A stretch of DNA of 64,000 nucleotides, taken from Plotosus lineatus (lineage: Eukaryota; Chordata; Actinopteri; Siluriformes; Plotosidae). Position numbers and translations under genes: made by a program. The stretch covers positions 37,473,501-37,537,500 of the forward strand of contig CM045733.1 in assembly GCA_024760905.1 (NCBI GenBank), written 5' to 3'. A model generated the notes under the pieces. It worked only from the letters and a program-made list of their open reading frames with translations, did not search any database and had not been told where the DNA came from. Positions 58,028 through 64,000 of this stretch are shown in pieces. How positions within the stretch are numbered: the stretch's first letter is position 1; every line of letters starts with the position of its first letter.

Positions 58028-60852
58028 ATGATCTGGGGACTGACTGCTGTAGCTCTTGCATGTTCACTGGTGTTTGTAGATGCAGGTATTCTGTATGGAA
58101 AGTATGATCAGAGAACACAGATTTTCTCTAGGTCTGTTTCAAATGAACAGAATGCCAATTTTCCTACAAAACGGGCAGCACGGTCATTCAAGTCCAACTT
58201 TGTAGAATGTACAACTCCTGTGAGTCCTGGAGAGCACACAGTCCTGGAGAGTAATACGTTCGAGGTGAGTGTGCACTGCTTAATCATTCGATTGGCTCAA
58301 ATGCTGTAGCTTGTTTTAGTAATTATAATGTCGATCGGTGTAATGGTAATAATGTTTGTTAGTTTTTTGTCACCCTGCTGCCTGCATGTTCTTTATTGTT
58401 ATTCACCTGACCTCCTCTGAAGAAATGTAGTTATATTTATTACTATTACAAGTACTTCTGAAGTGCTTGAACACATGACTTGTGATTTCCTCTCTCCTTC
58501 AAGAAACAGTAAGCACTGGCTCCAAAATTTAAGCAACATGCTCAGTAGCTTTGGCTTGACTTGCAAAATCAAACAAAAGGTTTAAAACTACTTTTTCTTC
58601 AAACCTGACACTGTTGACGGATAACACATGAAGCCGGCCAGCGTATAAACACTACAGCAATCATTACACACCACATAAATAAATACAAAACGCTGTTTTG
58701 TGGACAGATTTTGAGAAACAAATCTTAATTTATTGTTTATGATTTGTACATTCCTGTAGCAAACAAAAAACACATTGATTACAGTAATCGATGTGTCAAT
58801 CATTCATTATGCAGGACTTCATCTATCTTGCAGGTGAACAATGTGTTTAGTTTCTGGATCGGATGTGGTGAGGGCATTCTGAGTCTCTGCTAAAGGTGTG
58901 CAAAATGGTTAAATTAGATTTGTGTATTTTGTCTATCCACATGAACAGAATGTATAGTTTTTCCACCTGTTTGATTGATTTGATAGTTGTTTTACTCGTT
59001 GCAATTTTTTTGCAAGGTTTTGTCTTTTGATGATCCAGAAACTGTAAAAACACAAAAATTGCCGAGTTGATTTGATTCTGACAGTATTCCTTCATGCCGA
59101 GTTCTATCAGTGGTATAGAGAGTTAATTTACACAGACCGGCTCTCTGGAATTGACACTGATGGACAGGTCTTAAAACTGTTCCACACTGTGTATTCCCTG
59201 TAGGATTTATCAGTGATGAGATTTATAACACACAGTCACGCAAAAACTAACTAGGTATGAAATGCAAATATTAAAGCAGGTACTTATGCAATAAAACTAA
59301 AACACTTATGTTTAATTGAATCCATGGGAAGCTCACTGTTTCTTAATACTTTTGAGAATTATTGAAATCTATTTAGGTTTTTGTACTACATTGTATATTA
59401 TACTTGAATTTTCATAATTTTGTCCTACAGACAGTGTTTCATGGAGATGATGGCTCTAGTTTTATTCTCACATGGGTAGGCGACGGAACTGGAGTAAGTC
59501 TATATGTTTTGGTTCGAGGTATTGTAATCATTGTCATTTGCCTGTGAACACACTCTACCTAAGATTCAGGGATGAACTCGGTTTAGAATATCAAGGTCAG
59601 AGGTAAAGCTCAGATCAACTTTGATTTTTTGGAGCTAGAAAGTTTAGAACTTTAATATAAACAATATTAGGAAACAATATAATAGGAAACTAATAGGAAA
59701 CAATATAAATTAACTTTTAAATGAAAGTTACCTTTGACCATAAAAGGTCAAACCCCAGCCATCTCATGTCCTTTAAATGAGAAAAATGTTTTACTAATTT
59801 GCTCAAGGCCATGTATAATAGAACATATCGTAAGAAGAGCAGATAGGGAATTAAAACTCGCACTTGTATAGGGTCCATTCACTACATTATCTATGCTGCG
59901 TGGCAGAGATGCCTTACACTCTGAGTGCCTCTCTAATAGTTGATTTTTTTTTAGTGCTTTCCTAGTTATATTCAAAAATATACAATGTACAAAGTAACTT
60001 AAAAAGAGTGAATAATACTACAAAAACAATAAGACCGTTTCCAACAATATACACACACAGCAGGAAAGTAAAAGAGAGGGAGGGTAGACCAGCACTATAA
60101 AGCCTGATTAGCACCCCCTGTGAAATGCTTTTATATAAATTATGTAAAATATAATGCTGTTTCCTGTCAGGTTATTCTGGTATTGTCTACAGTCAATGCC
60201 CAACTTGACTCTTTTTATGAACACAGCTCCATTCGACTTTACAGAAGGTAAGTACAATATGATGGCTGTCTTTAATCTCTCAGTCCTAGACATGCCAAAC
60301 ATTTTATCACCAGTTATTTCTGTTTTCTGATAGCGGAGATTATGGAAAATCATTTCATGACATCTCGCACACCATCAATGGTTCCTTCATAAGAAGGGAC
60401 TTTGGTATATCTGTTGGTCCGGGGAATTCACTGAAGGTGTGTAGCCTGAAACCACTGAGTTTTTGCTATTAATGGAAAATGTTTTTCCCGTATCCAGACA
60501 CTGATAAATGTGTTTATATCCAGCTTGATAAATGAGGTCCATTAAAAGGTGAAGGAGTAAGCATCTTGCTGAACCTGAAACACTGTAGTGTGATGTCTAA
60601 CTCTACTGAATTTAAGCAAAATGACTTAAGCATGAGTTATTGGCTGTATTGAACTATGTCCCAGCCCTGATCATATTTTTATAGGTGATCTTGACAGCTG
60701 AGTTGCCAGTTGCCAATGCCGCAGGAGGAGTTGTCTTTACCTCCACAGACTCGGGCAAGACATTCAGATCAGTCCAGCTGCCATTCCACCCAGTTCAGCC
60801 CATCTCTTTTCATCACCATAACTCAGACTGCCTGCTGGTCATCGGCACGGAT
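58028..60852 (+). CDS. sort1: sortilin, Vps10-domain sorting receptor, exons 1-5 (3' part outside window)
   Basis: The five exons are 58028-58264, 59431-59493, 60171-60247, 60334-60436 and 60685-60852, all with AG/GT borders and matching phases, giving 216 residues without a stop. The ATG at 58028 is the first after an in-frame TAA (57992). Residues 1-19 form a signal peptide (MIWGLTAVALACSLVFVDA). A propeptide follows and ends in the furin-type site R-A-A-R at 49-52. The Vps10 propeller starts with LTWVGDGTGVILVLSTV and carries Asp-box motifs SGDYGKSF and STDSGKTF. The order and spacing match human sortilin (SWVGDSTGVILVL, RSEDYGKNF, LPFHP). Sortilin is a type I receptor of the trans-Golgi and endosomes that sorts lysosomal proteins and binds proneurotrophins. 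The remaining propeller, 10CC module, membrane segment and tail must lie downstream. It could be either fish paralogue (a or b). Confidence 0.88.
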
Positions 60853-61054
60853 GTAAGTGATGTCTAATCTGAGGCTCTGCCAGCCTACTATTTGTACCTG
60901 GTTTTAATCATCTTTCCCAGTATCCTCAACTCCAAATGCATGGTTACCATTTTCAATTAAGCTGCAACAAATAATCTATAACAAACAAAACATCCATAAA
61001 TCGTTATGTGAAATGTTAGATATTTTGTTCAACTACTGTACCTATATTTTGAAG

Positions 61055-61205
61055 CACAATGGCATAGAGTTTAGCACTTCTGTCTCACAGCAAGAAGGTC
61101 CTGGGTTTGAGCTCCTGTGCCTAGAATGGGTGTTTCTGTGTGGCATTTATGGTTATTTTCCTTGTTTGCGTGGGTTCCCTCTGGTTACCTCTTATTTTTC
61201 CCATT
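61055..61205 (+). mobile_element. tRNA-derived SINE in sortilin intron 5
   Basis: GCACAATGGCATAGAGTTTA then CAGCAAGAAGGTCCTGGGTT, with GTGTGGCATTTATGG and CGTGGGTTCCCTCTGG, is a diverged form of the common fish V-SINE-type repeat. Confidence 0.65.
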
Positions 61206-61429
61206 TCATTTCAGACAAATAAGGGCTCTGAGATCTTCTCTTAGTCCGTGATATGTGGCATCATGGTTAACATTAACCCTTTTTGGAGGGCATTTGACCT
61301 TGACGATTTTGCTCCTCCTCATCAACAGAGTAAAAGTAAAAGCCTTAGTAAAATTTTAAACACCATATACTGTATAGCTTGCACCTTTGTTCCTTTCATT
61401 CATGCACATGCCAAACTGCTAAATACTAC

Positions 61430-61720
61430 TAGATTCGAGGAGCGGAGGCTGGACCTACCTCAGCCAACTCTGGACGAAGGCAGGGTATACCCAGAACAGC
61501 TCAATCTGTTGCAGTGCCAATGGTCCATTGAGAAACAGCCTAATGTGCATGACTTTGGACGTTTGGGAGGAAATCCATAATACCTGGAGGAAACTCGCAA
61601 GGCACCAGGAGAACAAACCCCCACACAGAAACGACCCCACCAAACCTGGGTCTCAATCCCAGAATGTTTTTAATGTGAAATGGACCTGGTAACTACTACA
61701 CCACCATGCTCCCCTATTTC
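61430..61720 (-). mobile_element. SINE/L2-like repeat in sortilin intron 5
   Basis: The minus-strand head GGGGAGCATGGTGGTGTAGT is followed by a GGGATTGAGACCCAGG block and a GGGGTCGTTTCTGTGTGG block. The far end has GACGAAGGCAGGGTATACCC, the same tail type as at 54865. Confidence 0.65.
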
Positions 61721-61729
61721 TTGCATGTT

Positions 61730-63150
61730 TCTTGAATTTATCTGGCTGGAAACATAATTCCAGTGGTACTTCTGTCAGATTTGAAGTGGCACTGACTCTT
61801 TAGGAGAATTAGAGATGTCCCATGATTATCACACACCTATCATTCTTGTTCTTATTACAGCTGGATTAGCAATGCATCCTTACATTTTTGGGCAACTGCC
61901 TCCTCTTTCTAGAGTACTCAAATCAGTTGATTCAGCTCTATTGAAAGCATTTCACCACCACGTATGTATATTTGGGCCAGTATACCATCCTCACCTCATG
62001 ACTTTCCATTTGAAATTTGCTGAATTGCCGTAAGTGTTTTGTCAAGTTCCTCAATCACATGGCTCTTGGTTATCTCGGCAATAGCATCATTAGGGATACA
62101 AGCATTCCACCTATTAGTCTAGGAGTATGGCTGGCTCTTTGCGAAGTAAGTGTCCTTCAACATCAAGAAGAGGGTCTGTGTCTCCCAGAAAGTGGGCAGT
62201 ACACAGCTCATAGTACTCTGAAGAACACTTTCATAACTTGTGCATCAATAGATGCCTGTATGTCCCTGGACCTTTCAAACCACCAAGTATTCTTCATGTT
62301 TTATATTTTGGATTGTGTCTTCTCCCTTGTTCTGTTGTAATTGTGTTTTTTTCCTTGTGAAATGTTATTATTTGTCCATGTGATGTCGAGAGCATGAAGT
62401 TTGTCAGGTAGACAATTCACAAACACATTATTTTCATCAAACCAAACTTTATTCTTTGTCTTGACAAAACCTACTGCATCTACAGCGGTATTCTAGAATT
62501 TCTAATGTAAATCATCCTAATGTTGTTTTGCTGAGGCAAAATAAAGTTTTCCACATCTTCAGAGCAGTTGCACTGTTGCCTTTTAAGGAGGCCCCGTGTC
62601 TTGTGCCTTGTGTGAGTTTTGAAACGTGTAGTTTTCTCATATGCTGGACTTGGTGCTTCTGTTTCTGTTCAGATCTATGGAGACTTTGGTACTCAAGAGA
62701 ATAGAAGAAGCATGGTGTTCCTTTTGTCACTTGTGTGATCAGTCGGCCAGTAACCAGAAATGCGATTTAAAGCTCAGTTTGTGTTGGAAGAACACAAGTT
62801 TTTACCAGTTTTTTCTCAGCACAAAATGTTAACAGTAAAATACTTGGAATTCTACTTATCCTTAGAATTCCTCTTTAGCATCTTGTGTGCACACCATGGT
62901 CAGCGCATAGGCACTACATCTCGCGCTACATTTCACTGGTATCTTCAGGCTTATTGACATACAATAAGCTTTTCATTCGTACTTTGAGGAAGCTTGTTAA
63001 TTAGTTGGAGATATTGATTACAAATTGAAAAAAAAAAAAACTCTTGTTTGTCTTGGCTCTTTTTCTGTGTATCCACACCATAAAAATATCTATCGAGATC
63101 TGAAAGCTATGAATGTTCGGGAAGCATAATTCATATAGCAATTGCCACTA
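61730..63150. other. sortilin intron 5, no further exon recognised
   Basis: I searched by eye for the next Vps10 block (in human sortilin GLWVSKNFGGKWEEIH) and did not find it. The exon presumably lies beyond position 64000. Confidence 0.4.
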
Positions 63151-63164
63151 TGGCAGTGCAACAT

Positions 63165-63518
63165 GGGTAGTGGTGGTCTAGTGGTATAGGGCGCTGGATC
63201 CCTGTTCCAAAGGTCGGGGGTTCAAGTCCCACTCTCCACAAGGTTGTCACTGTCCCCCCCAGTGCAGCTAACTGGGTTATCAAAGGCGGGCCATGTCTGT
63301 CACTGTCTATGGTGAGAGGCATGTAAAAGAACCATTGCTGACTTTCGTAAAGAGTAGGCTGCAAAGTCATCAGCATGTTTCTGTCCCTTGCTAAAAATGG
63401 TTGTGACAGGAAGGGCATCCGACATAAAAACCTCTGCCAAATCAAACGTGCGAATCAGATGATTCGCTGTGGCGACTCCCGAGTAAAAGGGAAAAAGCCG
63501 AAAGGAAGACAGAATATA
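63165..63518 (+). mobile_element. composite tRNA/RTE SINE, family 'A', young-looking copy
   Basis: The complete unit runs from GGGTAGTGGTGGTCTAGTGG to AAAAAGCCGAAAGGAAGACA. An exact 12-bp target duplication GCAGTGCAACAT flanks it (63153-63164, 63519-63530). The LINE-derived 5' block is at 63400-63421. Confidence 0.9.
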
Positions 63519-63530
63519 GCAGTGCAACAT

Positions 63531-64000
63531 TCAAAATTGTTTCATTGTACTGAAGAGTATGGACTGTCCATGTTGCAATGTTCTTCCCCCTTTTAATTTG
63601 TTTGATTTCCTTCTTGCTTGGTTGGCCATTGAGGTTGGATGATCAGTTTGCCACAATGAGAAAGTAGATGTAAGTAATGCTCGAGCCTTTCTTAGTAACT
63701 TCTTTTTTTCTTCCCCTCATCTTCCGGGGAAAGTACTGTTGTCCCAATGAGCTGAAAAGTGACCATGCCCTAGCTGCTTCTGTTGAGATAAGTAGTTAGA
63801 GGCTCCCTGCTGTTACTCACCCTTTGTCATGTCACTTTTCCAGAGAGAAAGTGACCTGCACAAGTATTAAGGTGTGGTGGAGTTATGCTGGTCCAAATCT
63901 CCTTTTACTTGGTCCCAAGGAACATTAGTGACCACTGCTATGTAACATGAAGACAATGTCCCTAGGTGCAACATGTGGCCAGAATTCATGAACTTAGACT
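63531..64000. other. sortilin intron 5, end of window
   Basis: No exon, RNA gene or repeat was recognised here. Confidence 0.4.

Noticed and set aside
62017..62340. 107-codon frame as the next sortilin exon
   Set aside because: It ends at a possible donor (GAA|GTAAGT at about 62146), but the peptide (SLGVWLALCE) does not match the expected Vps10 block.

Overview
This window looks like vertebrate nuclear DNA, most likely from a ray-finned (probably teleost) fish. The reasons are split, intron-bearing genes; several Tc1/mariner families; RTE and Rex1/Babar-type LINEs; fish-style tRNA-derived SINEs; and many TA and GT microsatellites. No bacterial, viral or CRISPR features were seen. Nearly all family calls come from reading motifs by eye, not from a database search.

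Host genes. Only two are supported. (1) Minus strand: a lysine-rich, probably nuclear protein that I cannot name. Exon 1 (26130 down to 25644) holds the start codon under a CpG-rich upstream region with a GC box and a CRE palindrome. A phase-compatible second exon lies at 13796-13611, across an 11.8-kb intron packed with repeats. (2) Plus strand: the 5' five coding exons of a sortilin (Vps10-domain receptor) gene at 58028-60852. They give a signal peptide, a propeptide with a furin-type site and the first part of the beta-propeller; the rest lies past the window edge.

Layout. 0.2-2.6 kb: nested TA-flanked pogo/Tigger-like elements. 2.1-5.8 kb: a SINE, a hAT element with a perfect 8-bp duplication, and a Tc1 copy. 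6.6-8.1 kb: two decayed Tc1 relics. 9.2-13.1 kb: a TIR element ('A') and a hAT-like element hit by a pogo/Brinker-domain element. 13.6-26.1 kb: the unnamed gene, whose intron holds a Tc1, a Rex1/Babar-like LINE, RTE 3' ends and four SINE families. 27-36 kb: SINE, MITEs, three Tc1 families and a hAT inside a MITE. 36-51 kb: the most layered part. A Tigger copy is split by a 9-kb insertion with ~280-bp terminal inverted repeats and a perfect 10-bp target duplication; inside it lie a SINE, a nearly full-length RTE LINE, element 'B' (itself carrying two more insertions) and a MITE; a second LINE abuts the Tigger 3' part. 51-57.7 kb: MITEs, SINEs and a Tc1 half. 57.9-64 kb: sortilin with SINEs in its fifth intron.

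How the parts relate. Insertions cut into one another cleanly enough that relative ages can be read directly: Tigger is older than the 9-kb TIR element, which is older than element B, which is older than its MITE and hAT. The abundant SINE carries both the 5' end and the 3' end of the RTE LINE present here, which suggests that LINE mobilised it. The RTE copy has a 30-bp inversion exactly over its reverse-transcriptase catalytic motif. No intact autonomous transposon was found.
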